NCBI RefSeq assembly: GCF_000708755.2
Contig: NZ_JGVU02000001.1
Span: forward strand, 372,001-436,000
Direction of reading: 5' to 3'
Origin: Metabacillus indicus LMG 22858
GTDB lineage: Bacteria; Bacillota; Bacilli; Bacillales; Bacillaceae
Length of the DNA stretch: 64,000 nucleotides
Within the stretch, counting starts at the first letter, position 1. Every line of letters starts with the position of its first letter. Positions 37,366-46,167 of the stretch are shown here, piece by piece. The position numbers were made by a program, and so were the translations under genes. The notes beneath the pieces were generated by a model. It saw only the letters and a program-made list of their open reading frames with translations, was not told the origin of the DNA and did not search any database.

Positions 37366-37403
37366 AAAAAACAGATCCCGCTAAATAACGGGATCTGTTT
37401 TTT
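37366..37403. terminator. bidirectional terminator between M14 peptidase and nupC
   Basis: AAAACAGATCCCG / CGGGATCTGTTTT stem with an eight-base loop, A and T tracts on both sides. Confidence 0.9.
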
Positions 37404-37405
37404 CA

Positions 37406-38587
37406 TTATAGTACGATACTTACAATAATCGCTGACAGGATACTTACAAGTGTAGCACCATAAAGCAGCTTCAAACCGAAACGTGCAACTACGTTTCCTT
37501 GTTTTTCATGCAGACCCTTCACCGCACCGGCAATAATTCCGATGGAAGAGAAGTTGGCAAAAGATACAAGGAACACAGAGATAATACCAAGTGTACGCTC
37601 ACTGAACGTATCTGCAACATTTGCAAGGTCCATCATGGCTACAAATTCGTTTGTCACAAGCTTTGTTGCCATGATTCCGCCCGCAGCTACTGCTTCATTC
37701 ATAGGAACACCCATGATAAAGGCGAATGGGGCAAAGATGTAACCGAGAATACCCTGGAATGTAATGCCGAAGACCATATCAAAAATGTTGTTGACCGCTG
37801 CAATCAGTGCAACGAAACCGATCAGCATGGCACCGACAATAACTGCTACTTTGAAGCCGTCCATGATGTATTCGCCAAGCATTTCAAAGAATGACTGCTT
37901 TTCTTCTTCCTGAATGACGAGAATATCTTCTTCATCTGAAACAGTGTAAGGATTGATGATTGAAGCAATGATAAATCCGCCGAACAGGTTGATGACGATT
38001 GCCGTTACAACATACTTTGGCTCGATCATTGTCATGTATGCTCCAACAATGGACATGGATACAGTTGACATGGCAGATGCGCAAAGCGTGTAAAGACGCT
38101 GTGATGTCAGCTGTCCAAGCTGTTTTTTAACGGTGATGAAAACTTCTGATTGACCAACGATGGCAGATGCGACAGCGTTGTAAGACTCAAGTTTTCCCAT
38201 TCCGTTAACTTTGCTCAGTACAAAACCTATGCCCTTCATGACAAAAGGCAAAATCTTAAAGTACTGGAAGATCCCAATCAATGCTGAAATAAAGACGATC
38301 GGAAGAAGAACATTCAGGAAGAACGGAGCTTGTCCATCGTTCGCGAGTCCTCCAAAGACAAACATAATTCCTTCATTTGCATATTCGAGAAGCTTTCCGA
38401 AACCGTCGGCAATAGCTGTAATTAAAATGAGTCCGAATTTGGTATTCAGTAATAGGAACGTTAAAGCGATTTGAATAACAATCATTAATGCAACTGGTTT
38501 AAACTTAATCTTCTTTCTGTCGCTGCTTGCAACCCAGGCAAGACCCAGAACAATCGCAAGTCCAAGAAGGGCAATCAGGTATTTCAT
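37406..38587 (-). CDS. nupC: concentrative nucleoside transporter NupC
   Basis: CNT-family nucleoside:cation symporter of 393 residues, the same length as B. subtilis NupC. Family stretches include [22 protein letters not shown] and [16 protein letters not shown], with many hydrophobic helices throughout. The ATG at 38587 ([15 protein letters not shown]) has GAGGTGA upstream; a longer in-frame start at 38704 would overlap the cre site. A CcpA cre-like sequence at 38636-38649 predicts carbon catabolite control, as known for nupC in B. subtilis. No deoC/pdp neighbours are here. Confidence 0.92.
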   Translation of the reverse strand: MKYLIALLGLAIVLGLAWVASSDRKKIKFKPVALMIVIQIALTFLLLNTKFGLILITAIADGFGKLLEYANEGIMFVFGGLANDGQAPFFLNVLLPIVFISALIGIFQYFKILPFVMKGIGFVLSKVNGMGKLESYNAVASAIVGQSEVFITVKKQLGQLTSQRLYTLCASAMSTVSMSIVGAYMTMIEPKYVVTAIVINLFGGFIIASIINPYTVSDEEDILVIQEEEKQSFFEMLGEYIMDGFKVAVIVGAMLIGFVALIAAVNNIFDMVFGITFQGILGYIFAPFAFIMGVPMNEAVAAGGIMATKLVTNEFVAMMDLANVADTFSERTLGIISVFLVSFANFSSIGIIAGAVKGLHEKQGNVVARFGLKLLYGATLVSILSAIIVSIVL

Positions 38588-38635
38588 TTCGTTCACCTCT
38601 ATGATGGAATAGTAATCGTTTTTTGAAAGAATACT

Positions 38636-38649
38636 GTATACGCTTTCAT
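38636..38649. promoter_or_regulatory. CcpA cre site upstream of nupC
   Basis: Minus strand TGAAAGCGTATACA matches the cre consensus TGWAANCGNTNWCA at 13 of 14 positions, 49-62 bases upstream of the nupC start. Confidence 0.65.
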
Positions 38650-38803
38650 CAACTTTGAAAAAGAGAGTCAGCGTCATCTGATGTCTGACCTCTGACGTAT
38701 TCAACTATAATAGATTTATAGGAACAAAGCAATAACAAATTTTTGAAAGTTTAAGGAAGATACAAAGGATAAAATACTATAGTTAAATGACAAATTTATC
38801 CTC

Positions 38804-38923
38804 GGCCAGCTCCAGCGCCTAGATCCTCTGTCAGAACAAATCCGCCAAAAAAGTCAAACCCGGACTTTTCCGCCGGATTCTTATCTGCCTATCGGATCTG
38901 ACCAAGGCGCTTGCGCTTTTGTT
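38804..38923. repeat. dispersed Bacillaceae intergenic palindromic element
   Basis: About 120 bases with long imperfect inverted structure: CAGCGCCTAGATCC near the left pairs with GGATCT...AAGGCGCTTG near the right, and inside lies AAAAAGTC / GACTTTT. The ends CCAGCTCCAGCGCC and AAGGCGCTTGCGCTTTTG are those of a repeat that I recall from intergenic regions of many Bacillaceae. It is non-coding, and lies between two minus-strand genes. Confidence 0.7.
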
Positions 38924-38924
38924 C

Positions 38925-39542
38925 TTACTTATAAGATAATCTGCTGCTCATACGCAGCAGCAATCCCTCAAACTTCGGATGGAAATATTGAACAACAAAC
39001 CCAAGTGTAAGTGTTACAGCAAATGTGCCGATGCCGATTGCTCCCTGAAAAGCAAAAGCGAGAAGCAGCGCAAAGGTTTCGCTGATGATCCTTGAATTTC
39101 TTAAATTAAGACCGAAACGGGTATGAATGGCAACCATCAGTGTATCCATCGGACTTGCAGGGAACTTCGCCTGAAGGTAAACCGCAACGCCAATGCCCAT
39201 TGTCAGAATCCCGGCAATTAAAGCAGATGCCTGGAAGAATAGTCCTGCAGGGGAATAATGCTTTAAAACTACAAGAAGCCAGAAGTCAATTAATGCACCT
39301 ATTAAGAGAATGCTTCCTGCTGCCAGCAGTTCAGGTTTCTTTTTCATCAAAAATGAGTTAATAAAGATCAGCACGATGCCATTTATAAAAATACAGGTAC
39401 CGACTGTGAGCCCAAATAAATTGGATTCTCCTACTGCAAGGGCGTCCCATGAGGATGCGCCGAGACCTGATTTGATAATCAGCGCCACACCGAGCGTAAG
39501 GGCCAGTAAGCCTGTGATAAAAAATAGTGTTCTTTCTTTCAT
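38925..39542 (-). CDS. YczE/YyaS/YitT-family membrane protein
   Basis: Integral membrane protein of 205 residues with five or six helices. The N-terminal FITGLLALTLGVALIIKSGLGASSWDALAVG is the signature of the YczE-type family (key residues GLGxSSWDALxVG), and a related second motif is FPASPMDTLMVAIH, suggesting an internal repeat. Function is largely unknown; B. subtilis YczE affects lipopeptide production. GAGAGGGG lies upstream of the ATG. A dispersed palindromic element directly follows its stop. Confidence 0.82.
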   Translation of the reverse strand: MKERTLFFITGLLALTLGVALIIKSGLGASSWDALAVGESNLFGLTVGTCIFINGIVLIFINSFLMKKKPELLAAGSILLIGALIDFWLLVVLKHYSPAGLFFQASALIAGILTMGIGVAVYLQAKFPASPMDTLMVAIHTRFGLNLRNSRIISETFALLLAFAFQGAIGIGTFAVTLTLGFVVQYFHPKFEGLLLRMSSRLSYK

Positions 39543-39685
39543 GGAGTTTCCCCTCTCAAGTGGAGTTGTTTGAATAGTGGTTAGTCGTCAGACCTCTTGA
39601 ATTCGTTTTCATCATATCCAATAATCTTCCCTTTGGCAAGAGAAAATGAGGTGGAAGAAGAATCCACAGGTTTGGGGGAAAATGA

Positions 39686-39717
39686 AAAAGCCGCAGAAAC
39701 CATGTTCTGCGGCTTTT
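39686..39717. terminator. terminator after the amino-acid ABC operon
   Basis: AAAAGCCGCAGAA / TTCTGCGGCTTTT stem. On the minus strand it follows the ATPase stop codon with a T run; it also has a T run on the plus side. Confidence 0.88.
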
Positions 39718-39719
39718 AT

Positions 39720-40463
39720 TCAGCTTAGCTGAGTCGTTCTTAAAAACTCTTTTGTACGCTCTTCTTTAGGATTTGAAAAGAACTCTTCCGGGTGTCCGAT
39801 TTCAACAATTCTGCCTTCGTTCATATATACGATCCAGTCGGCAACCTCTCTCGCAAACTGCATCTCATGTGTGACGACAACCATAGTCATTCCTTCTTCT
39901 GCAAGCTCCTTCATCGTTGCGAGCACCTCTCCGACAAGTTCCGGATCAAGAGCGGATGTAGGTTCGTCAAACAGCATGATTTCAGGCTTCATGGCAAGTG
40001 CACGGGCAATGGCAACCCGCTGCTTTTGTCCCCCTGACAATTTGTTAGGATAGACATCTGCTTTGTCGGAAAGGCCTACTTTTTCAAGGAGAGCCCGTGC
40101 TTCCGCTTCAGCCTGGTTCTTTTTCATTTTCTTTACCATCAGCGGTGCTTCCATAATGTTTTCAATCACTGTTTTATGAGGGAACAGCTGAAAATGCTGG
40201 AACACCATGCCGACTTTCTGGCGGACTTCGTTGATGTCATGTGTGCCCTGTGTGACTTCTTCGCCGTTTATGATGATCTTTCCGTTATCTTTTTTCTCAA
40301 GAAAGTTAAGGCACCTGAGAAGGGTACTTTTACCGGATCCGCTTGATCCGATTAAGCAAACAACATCGCTTTCACCAACTTTCATATCAATATCTTTTAG
40401 GACATGCAGGTCGCCGAAAGATTTATTCAGCTTTTCCACTTTGATCATTTCTTTTGATTCCAA
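39720..40463 (-). CDS. polar amino acid ABC transporter ATPase
   Basis: ABC ATPase of 247 residues of the GlnQ/ArtR/TcyC class. Walker A is GSSGSGKST, signature LSGGQKQR, Walker [17 protein letters not shown], with switch His in VVTHEMQFA. The DPELVGEVL stretch is characteristic of polar amino acid importers. It is the third gene of a binding protein-permease-ATPase operon read leftward. Lengths of the three subunits resemble both arginine (Art) and cystine (Tcy) systems, so the substrate is left open. Confidence 0.9.
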   Translation of the reverse strand: MESKEMIKVEKLNKSFGDLHVLKDIDMKVGESDVVCLIGSSGSGKSTLLRCLNFLEKKDNGKIIINGEEVTQGTHDINEVRQKVGMVFQHFQLFPHKTVIENIMEAPLMVKKMKKNQAEAEARALLEKVGLSDKADVYPNKLSGGQKQRVAIARALAMKPEIMLFDEPTSALDPELVGEVLATMKELAEEGMTMVVVTHEMQFAREVADWIVYMNEGRIVEIGHPEEFFSNPKEERTKEFLRTTQLS

Positions 40464-40477
40464 AAAGATTCCCTCCT

Positions 40478-41155
40478 TTAGCGGTCACTGATGGACATTT
40501 TCTTTTCAAGTCCGTTTACAACGAGTGTCAGAATTGCAACCAGTATTAAGTAGTAAACGGCAACAATCAGCAGGAATGTCATTTCATCGAAATTGTTTGA
40601 ACCGAGTGTGGTCGCAACGTTAAATAATTCATTGATGGAGATAAATGCTGCCAGAGAAGAATCCTTTAAACCGATAATCATCTGGTTTCCAAGAGGAGGA
40701 AGCGCACGTCTGAACGCCTGAGGCATGATGATGCGCCTCATTGTGAGACCTCTTGTCATGCCGAGGGAACGGCCCGCTTCCATTTGACCTTTGTCGATGG
40801 ACTGGATGGTGCCCCTGAATATTTCAGCAATATAGGCACCATTGTGGAAGGCGAGAGCAAGGGATGCAGCCCAGAAATCAGGGATTAGAAACAATCCGCT
40901 GAAACCGAAGTACAGAATGAAAATCTGAACGATTAATGGTGTACCGCGGACAAGGTAAATATAAGCATCCGAGATCCAGCCGAGCACTTTCAGTTTGGAT
41001 ATTTTCAGCAATGCGAAAAAGAGACCGATAACAATCCCGATTAAAATGGACACTACTGTCAACTGGAGAGTGACAAGCATCGCATCGAAAAATACGCCTC
41101 TGCTTGCTATGAGAGAATCAAAAAAATGAGAAAAGCTAGGCAATATAAACAACAT
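40478..41155 (-). CDS. polar amino acid ABC transporter permease
   Basis: Permease of 225 residues of the HisM/GlnP class, with about five helices. The coupling motif is [27 protein letters not shown] (core EAGRSLGM, about residues 140-166 region). [18 protein letters not shown] is also a family hallmark. It sits between the binding-protein gene (20 bases upstream) and the ATPase gene (14 bases downstream), forming one transcription unit. Confidence 0.9.
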   Translation of the reverse strand: MLFILPSFSHFFDSLIASRGVFFDAMLVTLQLTVVSILIGIVIGLFFALLKISKLKVLGWISDAYIYLVRGTPLIVQIFILYFGFSGLFLIPDFWAASLALAFHNGAYIAEIFRGTIQSIDKGQMEAGRSLGMTRGLTMRRIIMPQAFRRALPPLGNQMIIGLKDSSLAAFISINELFNVATTLGSNNFDEMTFLLIVAVYYLILVAILTLVVNGLEKKMSISDR

Positions 41156-41175
41156 CCTTTCTGTACAGGCAGTGA

Positions 41176-41955
41176 TTATTCCGGTTTAGTTGTAATGTCT
41201 TCTCCAAAATACTCAATGCTGATTTTCTTCAATGTTCCGTCTTTGCGCAGGTTTTCGAGTGCTTCGTTAACACGCTTTAAGAGTTCGGGGTTGTCCTGCG
41301 GAATAACAACAGCCTGTTCACTTCTTTCAATCAGCTGCTGTCCGGTAATGTCAAATCCGCCTTTTGCTGCACTTTTTCCTGTTACAAAATCGGTGATCAC
41401 CGCGTCATGGCGGCCTGTACTAAGCGCTTTAAGAGCAGTGATATCGCTGTCGTACATCTTTATGTTGTCTGTATATTTCTCTGCGGTTGCAGCATATGTA
41501 GAGCCTTTGGCTACAGCGACTTCTTTTCCTTTTAGATCTTCAACTGTTTTGATGCTGCTGTCAGGACGCGTGAAAATTTGAGGTCCTGAATAGTAGTAGG
41601 GTGTGGAAAAGGACACGTGCTTTGCCCGCTGGTCATTGATGGTGTGGCTCGCCACCGCTGCATCGGCCCGGCCGGTTTTGACACCTTCAACAATCCCTTT
41701 GAATTTAATCCGTTTCTGGACGGGCTTAAGTCCAAGCTCCTTCGCAATCGCTTCTCCGACGGCAACATCAAATCCGGTCATCGTCATATCGTCCTTCACG
41801 TAGCTGAATGGTTTGAATTCACCTGATGCAGCAAATACAAATTCATCCTTGTCAATCAATTCTGTTCCGTCTGATAATTTTTCTTTCTCAGCACAGGCTG
41901 CTAAAAAAACACCTGTCATCAGAAGCAGGATCATAAGATATACTTGTTTTTTCAT
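41176..41955 (-). CDS. polar amino acid-binding lipoprotein
   Basis: SBP_bac_3 lipoprotein of 259 residues. Signal peptide MKKQVYLMILLLMTGVFLAAC with lipobox FLAAC. Ligand-domain motifs are GFDVAVGEAIAKELG, GRADAAVASHTIND and VAVAKGSTYAATAEKY; the acidic Asp in AVITDF is where the amino group is often bound. ATG at 41955 has GGAG six bases upstream; a TTG at 41967 in frame is too close to the more distant AGGAG. It is the first gene of the operon. A degenerate CodY-like box (12 of 15) lies at 42066-42080 about 110 bases upstream. Confidence 0.88.
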   Translation of the reverse strand: MKKQVYLMILLLMTGVFLAACAEKEKLSDGTELIDKDEFVFAASGEFKPFSYVKDDMTMTGFDVAVGEAIAKELGLKPVQKRIKFKGIVEGVKTGRADAAVASHTINDQRAKHVSFSTPYYYSGPQIFTRPDSSIKTVEDLKGKEVAVAKGSTYAATAEKYTDNIKMYDSDITALKALSTGRHDAVITDFVTGKSAAKGGFDITGQQLIERSEQAVVIPQDNPELLKRVNEALENLRKDGTLKKISIEYFGEDITTKPE

Positions 41956-42096
41956 AAGTTGCTCCAAGTCTCCTTTCTGTATGGTATGTGTGATTATGGT
42001 AAACAGGAAAAAATGCGCTAGTTGTACATACCCTTATCTTACTTACTGTAATCGCATTTTTTAGAATTTTTCAGAAAAAGAAAATGTAAACTTGCA

Positions 42097-42127
42097 TAAA
42101 AAAAGAAGCAGCTTTATAGCTGCTTCT
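42097..42127 (-). terminator. terminator after the acetyltransferase-like gene
   Basis: On the minus strand AGAAGCAGC / GCTGCTTCT followed by a seven-T run. It overlaps the last codons of the gene. Confidence 0.85.
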
Positions 42128-42629
42128 ACTGCATAGCATTCCATTCAATTTCTCCTGCCTGCTCTTCGTAATCAATGCTTACTTTAAAGTCATGCTTTTC
42201 GTAAAAGTGCACAAGACGGTCGACGTGATCCCAGTCTCTTTTGGCGATATCCCCGGTTATAGATGGAATGTTCTGGTCTTTAGCGATTTCTTTTAAATAA
42301 TTCATGCAAATTGATCCGTAGCCTTTGTTTGCAGGGCCTTTAATGTCGCCAATATGAATGGCCTGATCGTCTGAATAGGTGGCATGAATGGAAAAATCCC
42401 ATTTCCCCCGATAGGCTGTTTCACAATCATTAAGCATCACTTTGCATGAATCACCGTCATTTTGTGCATAAACAACGACCCATTTGTCTTCTTTTGTCTG
42501 ATCAATTCCGACAACTTTCCACCTCTTGGCGATTTCCTTGAGATTATCCTGCATTCTATAAAGCTGAAACTGCAGTTCTTCCGCGTCCACAGGTGCCTGA
42601 TTTCCGCCAGTCAGTACAGATTGATACAT
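42126..42629 (-). CDS. GNAT-like acetyltransferase-family protein
   Basis: Protein of 167 residues. The C-terminal half resembles the GNAT fold: an acetyl-CoA loop-like stretch GPANKGYGSICMNYLKEIAK and the final strand-helix HVDRLVHFYEKHDFKV. The usual Q/RxxGxG/A is represented by NKGYGS, so the cofactor loop is modified. The N-terminal part (about 1-60) is unassigned and probably helical. Acceptor unknown. AAGGAAGGAG precedes the ATG. Monocistronic. Confidence 0.65.
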   Translation of the reverse strand: MYQSVLTGGNQAPVDAEELQFQLYRMQDNLKEIAKRWKVVGIDQTKEDKWVVVYAQNDGDSCKVMLNDCETAYRGKWDFSIHATYSDDQAIHIGDIKGPANKGYGSICMNYLKEIAKDQNIPSITGDIAKRDWDHVDRLVHFYEKHDFKVSIDYEEQAGEIEWNAMQ

Positions 42630-42740
42630 AAATATCTCCTTCCTTTATGGTAGTCCGTACGTAAAACACAGTTATCTATTGTACTGGACTGGAGCAAAAG
42701 CATCAACCGTTTTGCTCAAATTGGAAGGAGTTGCTTAATA

Positions 42741-42767
42741 AAAAAACGGCGCCAGTACAGGCGCCGG
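42741..42767 (-). terminator. terminator after the 77-residue protein gene
   Basis: CGGCGCC / GGCGCCG around a six-base loop, with six Ts on the minus strand. Confidence 0.85.
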
Positions 42768-42770
42768 ATG

Positions 42771-43004
42771 CTAGTCTTCATGACTGTCATAAATACAGTG
42801 GTCAAAACTGTCATTGTGGATTTGATTCAGTTCCTTTACCCCGTAAATTAAAAACTGGTGGTCGTCGCCATACAAGTCAAGCTTGTTTGCTTTTTTATAC
42901 TGCTCTAAAGCTGTGCGTGCTTTATCTTCTTCTGTAAAGACACCAACTACGTTTGAAGCCTCTCCACAGTCTGAGCAGCCTATATCAACTACAACATAGT
43001 ACAT
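42771..43004 (-). CDS. small conserved-looking hypothetical protein with CxxC
   Basis: 77 residues, not recognised with certainty. It begins MYYVVVDIGCSDCGEAS, with a CxxC that might bind metal or be redox-active, and continues with FTEEDKARTALEQYKKA and YGVKELNQ, suggesting a small alpha-beta fold. It is supported as real by AAAGGGTGA eight bases before the ATG, its own terminator and codon use like its neighbours. No function is proposed. Confidence 0.7.
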   Translation of the reverse strand: MYYVVVDIGCSDCGEASNVVGVFTEEDKARTALEQYKKANKLDLYGDDHQFLIYGVKELNQIHNDSFDHCIYDSHED

Positions 43005-43083
43005 GAAATCACCCTTTATGCTTTCATTCGTCCCTTATTTTCTCACGATGGCCGGGTGAAAACAAGGAATTGGCATAAGCGGA

Positions 43084-43506
43084 TCAGACATCCAGTGTCT
43101 GAGGTGTTTTCTGTCCGCTGTTCATCAGGCGGATCTTGTTCGGTTTAATGGCAAGAACAATATAGTCCGGGTCATCAGGACCCTTGAACCAATTTTTCAT
43201 ATGCTCATTCCAGATACGGTCTTTCAGTTCCTGGTCTGTGCTGATTTCCGCTGTTCCTTCAAACTCTACATAGGAATCACCATATCCCTCACCTTCATAG
43301 CCAAGCAGGATATGTACGTTCGGATTTTTTTCAATTTCATCTGCTTTGTGCGTGTGAACATTAGTCGGGGTATAGAGCATGAGTTCATCATTGGAAAAGG
43401 TCATATAGCGGGAGTGGGGTTTATCGTCCACGACGGTGGACAATGTGCCGACTTTGTGTTTCTCAAGAACGTCCAGAACTTCTTTGTTCAGTGTCTGCTT
43501 ATTCAT
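43084..43506 (-). CDS. pyridoxamine 5'-phosphate oxidase-like protein (general stress protein 26 type)
   Basis: Split-barrel flavin-binding protein of 140 residues, the length of B. subtilis YdaG. The stretches VGTLSTVVDDKPHSRYMTF, ADEIEKNPNVHILLGYEG and YVEFEGTAEIS are typical of the GSP26/PPOX-like group, which binds FMN or related cofactors; the reaction is not known. AAAGGAG lies before the ATG. In B. subtilis the gene is SigB-dependent; only a poor SigB-like match was seen upstream here. Confidence 0.8.
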   Translation of the reverse strand: MNKQTLNKEVLDVLEKHKVGTLSTVVDDKPHSRYMTFSNDELMLYTPTNVHTHKADEIEKNPNVHILLGYEGEGYGDSYVEFEGTAEISTDQELKDRIWNEHMKNWFKGPDDPDYIVLAIKPNKIRLMNSGQKTPQTLDV

Positions 43507-43586
43507 ACATACATCTCCTTTAAACGTGATAGTGTATGTATTCCTTCCTTTCCTTTATCTAAAACCTGAAAGTGAAAAGGGATGCT

Positions 43587-44015
43587 TTATATTGGAGTGG
43601 AAATACCCGGATTAATCATCGTCAGCTCCCTGAAGAAACGTTTTTCATCTTTTGGCAGCGAAACAAGCGCAAATTTTGAATAGGCAGGGCGGCTTGATGA
43701 AAAAGAACCTGTGTACACAATTTTCAGGCGCTTGAATGTCCAGGCCGGTGAAGATAGTGGATTCATTGAATAGTGCACTTCTTTCATGTCTCTAATAAAA
43801 ATTTCTTTTCTGATGAGTCCGAATACAATTTTCAGTTTCTGATCTGCAATGACAAAATAGGAGTTAAAAAGAGCATGTGCAAGAAAGGCTGCAATTAAAA
43901 AAGGAAAAACAAGAGGTGCCGCGGGTTCACCCTGATACAGGAGAAAAAACGGGAAAAGAATTAAAAACACGATGATACATACAAGAATTGGGTTTCGCTT
44001 TACTTTAAACTTCAT
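43587..44015 (-). CDS. membrane protein with bacterial PH-like domain
   Basis: 142 residues: two N-terminal membrane helices (ILVCIIVFLILFPFFLLY and PLVFPFLIAAFLAHALF), then a soluble region from about residue 52 (YFVIADQKLKIVFGLIRKEIFIRDMKEV) of the bacterial PH (YdbS/DUF1200-like) type, where a short strand-rich fold sits at the membrane face. Function unknown. GAGGAGG precedes the ATG. Monocistronic and divergent from nagA. Confidence 0.72.
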   Translation of the reverse strand: MKFKVKRNPILVCIIVFLILFPFFLLYQGEPAAPLVFPFLIAAFLAHALFNSYFVIADQKLKIVFGLIRKEIFIRDMKEVHYSMNPLSSPAWTFKRLKIVYTGSFSSSRPAYSKFALVSLPKDEKRFFRELTMINPGISTPI

Positions 44016-44162
44016 GACAGACCTCCTCTCATTTATTTTAGCATATTTTTCCTGGAGTTATGACGGACAAATGTCGTTCTAAGTTTCTTTTAACGGAAGT
44101 TGGAGTAAGGCGGATGCGCGGAAGGAGGCCAGGGTAAGTTAAGGGAAATGAATGAAATATAA

Positions 44163-44198
44163 ACTGGTATAGACAACTAGTTGAATAGATGTTATAGT
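44163..44198 (+). promoter_or_regulatory. nag promoter with NagR (dre) operator
   Basis: ACTGGTATAGACAACT (44163-44178) closely fits the GntR-type NagR/YvoA operator (TGGTATAGACAACT core). It covers the -35 TAGACA (44170-44175); the -10 TATAGT (44193-44198) follows after 17 bases. A weaker cre-like TGAAAACGGATGCA (12 of 14) lies at 44204-44217. Confidence 0.78.
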
Positions 44199-44227
44199 AT
44201 GTGTGAAAACGGATGCAAGGAGCTGTA

Positions 44228-45415
44228 ATGATGGCACAAATATGCTTATTGAACGCTGAAATTTATACTGGCGAATCCATTATTGAGAGTGGGTACGTTT
44301 TAATAGAAGATGAAAAAATAAAAGAAGTCGGGATGATGGAGGATTATCAGGAGCAGAGCGGATTTGAGCGCGTAATTGATTTAAAGCACGCTGCAAAGGC
44401 CGTGCCGGGGTTTATTGATCTCCACATCCACGGCGCACATGGCGCGGATGTGATGGATGCTACTGAAGAAGCGCTGCAAACAATGACTTCAAAGCTTCCA
44501 TTTGAAGGAACAACAAGTTTTCTGGCAACTACAATGACTTCAAGTAAAGAACAAATTTCTAAAGCGCTTGTTAATACAGCCGGATACTTAAAAGAAAAAA
44601 ATCAAACCGGTGCAGAGATCCTTGGCATTCACCTTGAAGGTCCATTTTTAAATCCGAAACGCGCAGGAGCTCAGGCACCCGGAAATATTATTGAACCCTC
44701 AGTTGAACTTTTTGACAGGTGGCATGAAGAGTCAGGCGGAAGTATCAAACTTGTGACACTGGCAGCGGAACGCGAAGGCGGGTATGAGCTTGCGAGCCAT
44801 TTAAAGAGTTTGTCAATCGTCCCGTCAATCGGCCACAGTGATGCTGTTTATCAGGAAGTGGAGACGGCGGTTGCAAGCGGAGTTCATCATGCAACACATC
44901 TTTTCAACGGGATGAGAGGCATTCATCATCGCGATGCAGGCACTGCCGGCGCTGTTCTGATGAAGGATGAAGTGATGACGGAAATGATTGTGGACGGCAT
45001 TCATATTGCACCTGAAATGGTCAAGTTTGCTTATAGAATGAAAGGCAGTGAAAGGGCCATTCTCATAACAGATGCCATGCGTGCTAAAGGGCTCGGTCCA
45101 GGCACATACGATCTTGGCGGACAGGAAGTAACAGTTGACGGGGAGCGGGCGACACTCGCCGATGGAACACTGGCGGGAAGTATTCTTACATTTAGAGATG
45201 CAGCGGTCAACATGATGTCATTCACGGGATGCTCTCTTTTGGATGCTGTCACGATGTCATCTGTTAATCCTGCTAAACAAATTGGGGTCTACGACAGAAA
45301 AGGGAGCCTTGAGAAGGGAAAAGATGCAGACATTGCCGTGCTCGATGACGAGTTAAATGTGATGATGACGATCTGCAGAGGAACGATATCTTTTACAGGG
45401 AGTGCTGACAAATGA
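44228..45415 (+). CDS. nagA: N-acetylglucosamine-6-phosphate deacetylase NagA
   Basis: Amidohydrolase of about 395 residues converting GlcNAc-6-P to GlcN-6-P and acetate in the cytoplasm. Metal-site motifs are IDLHIHGAHG, HLEGPFLNPKRAGA (Glu ligand), GHSDAVY and HHATHLFNGM (His ligands), and ILITDAM (catalytic Asp). AAGGAG at 44217-44222 fits ATG 44228 or 44231 better than the in-frame ATG at 44213. It is the first gene of the nag-mur operon, controlled by the dre operator upstream; its stop overlaps the nagB start (ATGA). Confidence 0.95.
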   Translation: MMAQICLLNAEIYTGESIIESGYVLIEDEKIKEVGMMEDYQEQSGFERVIDLKHAAKAVPGFIDLHIHGAHGADVMDATEEALQTMTSKLPFEGTTSFLATTMTSSKEQISKALVNTAGYLKEKNQTGAEILGIHLEGPFLNPKRAGAQAPGNIIEPSVELFDRWHEESGGSIKLVTLAAEREGGYELASHLKSLSIVPSIGHSDAVYQEVETAVASGVHHATHLFNGMRGIHHRDAGTAGAVLMKDEVMTEMIVDGIHIAPEMVKFAYRMKGSERAILITDAMRAKGLGPGTYDLGGQEVTVDGERATLADGTLAGSILTFRDAAVNMMSFTGCSLLDAVTMSSVNPAKQIGVYDRKGSLEKGKDADIAVLDDELNVMMTICRGTISFTGSADK

Positions 45416-46167
45416 AGCTGATTGAAGCGAAGGATTACAAGGAAATGAGCATACTTGCTTCAAGAATGATCTCAGAGCAGGTCCGGTCCAAAAAAGACAC
45501 AGTGCTTGGGCTTGCAACGGGAGGAACGGTTTTAGGCACCTATCAGCAGCTGATCCTTGACCATCAGGATAACGGAACAGACTACTCTGAAGTTAGAACT
45601 TTTAATCTGGATGAGTATGCAGGTCTCCATAAAGATGATGAAAACAGCTATCATACGTACATGAAAAAGCATTTTTTTGACAGCGTCAATGTCTCTGCTG
45701 CCAATACACATCTTCCTGACGGAGAAGCATCCGATTTAGAGAAAGAGTGCGGGGATTACGACAGGCTGATCAGCGAAAGCGGCGGCATTGACCTGCAGCT
45801 TCTGGGAATAGGTCAGAACGGGCACATTGGATTTAATGAACCGGGCAGCTCATTTGATTCAAACACCCATCTTGTGAAGCTTGCACAATCGACCCGCGAA
45901 GCGAATGCAAGGTATTTCGACAGAATCGAAGATGTACCGAAACATGCGGTTACCATGGGAATCGCTTCAATCATGAGAAGCAAAAAAATTCTTCTTCTTG
46001 CATCAGGTGTTCAAAAAGCAGCTATATTAAATGATCTTTTTCATGCGGATGTATCTGAAGATATTCCGGCGACTGTCCTTAGAAACCACCCGAATGCAGT
46101 GATTATTGCAGACCGGGAAGCCCTGTCAAAGCTTCAGCCGGATGAAAGGAAGATGTTTGCAAGATGA
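45412..46167 (+). CDS. nagB: glucosamine-6-phosphate deaminase NagB
   Basis: Deaminase-isomerase of 251 residues producing fructose-6-P and ammonia from GlcN-6-P. FNLDEYAGL contains the catalytic Asp, and GIGQNGHIGFNEPG the Asp/His dyad region; ATGGTVLGTY is the phosphate loop. Slightly longer than B. subtilis NagB (about 242). It overlaps nagA and nagR by four bases on each side, a sign of tight translational coupling. Confidence 0.95.
   Translation: MKLIEAKDYKEMSILASRMISEQVRSKKDTVLGLATGGTVLGTYQQLILDHQDNGTDYSEVRTFNLDEYAGLHKDDENSYHTYMKKHFFDSVNVSAANTHLPDGEASDLEKECGDYDRLISESGGIDLQLLGIGQNGHIGFNEPGSSFDSNTHLVKLAQSTREANARYFDRIEDVPKHAVTMGIASIMRSKKILLLASGVQKAAILNDLFHADVSEDIPATVLRNHPNAVIIADREALSKLQPDERKMFAR

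Noticed and set aside
43507-43569. SigB promoter for the GSP26-like gene (GTTTTA, 15 bases, GGAATA on the minus strand)
   Set aside because: The -10 differs at two of six positions; expected from B. subtilis but not well supported in this sequence.
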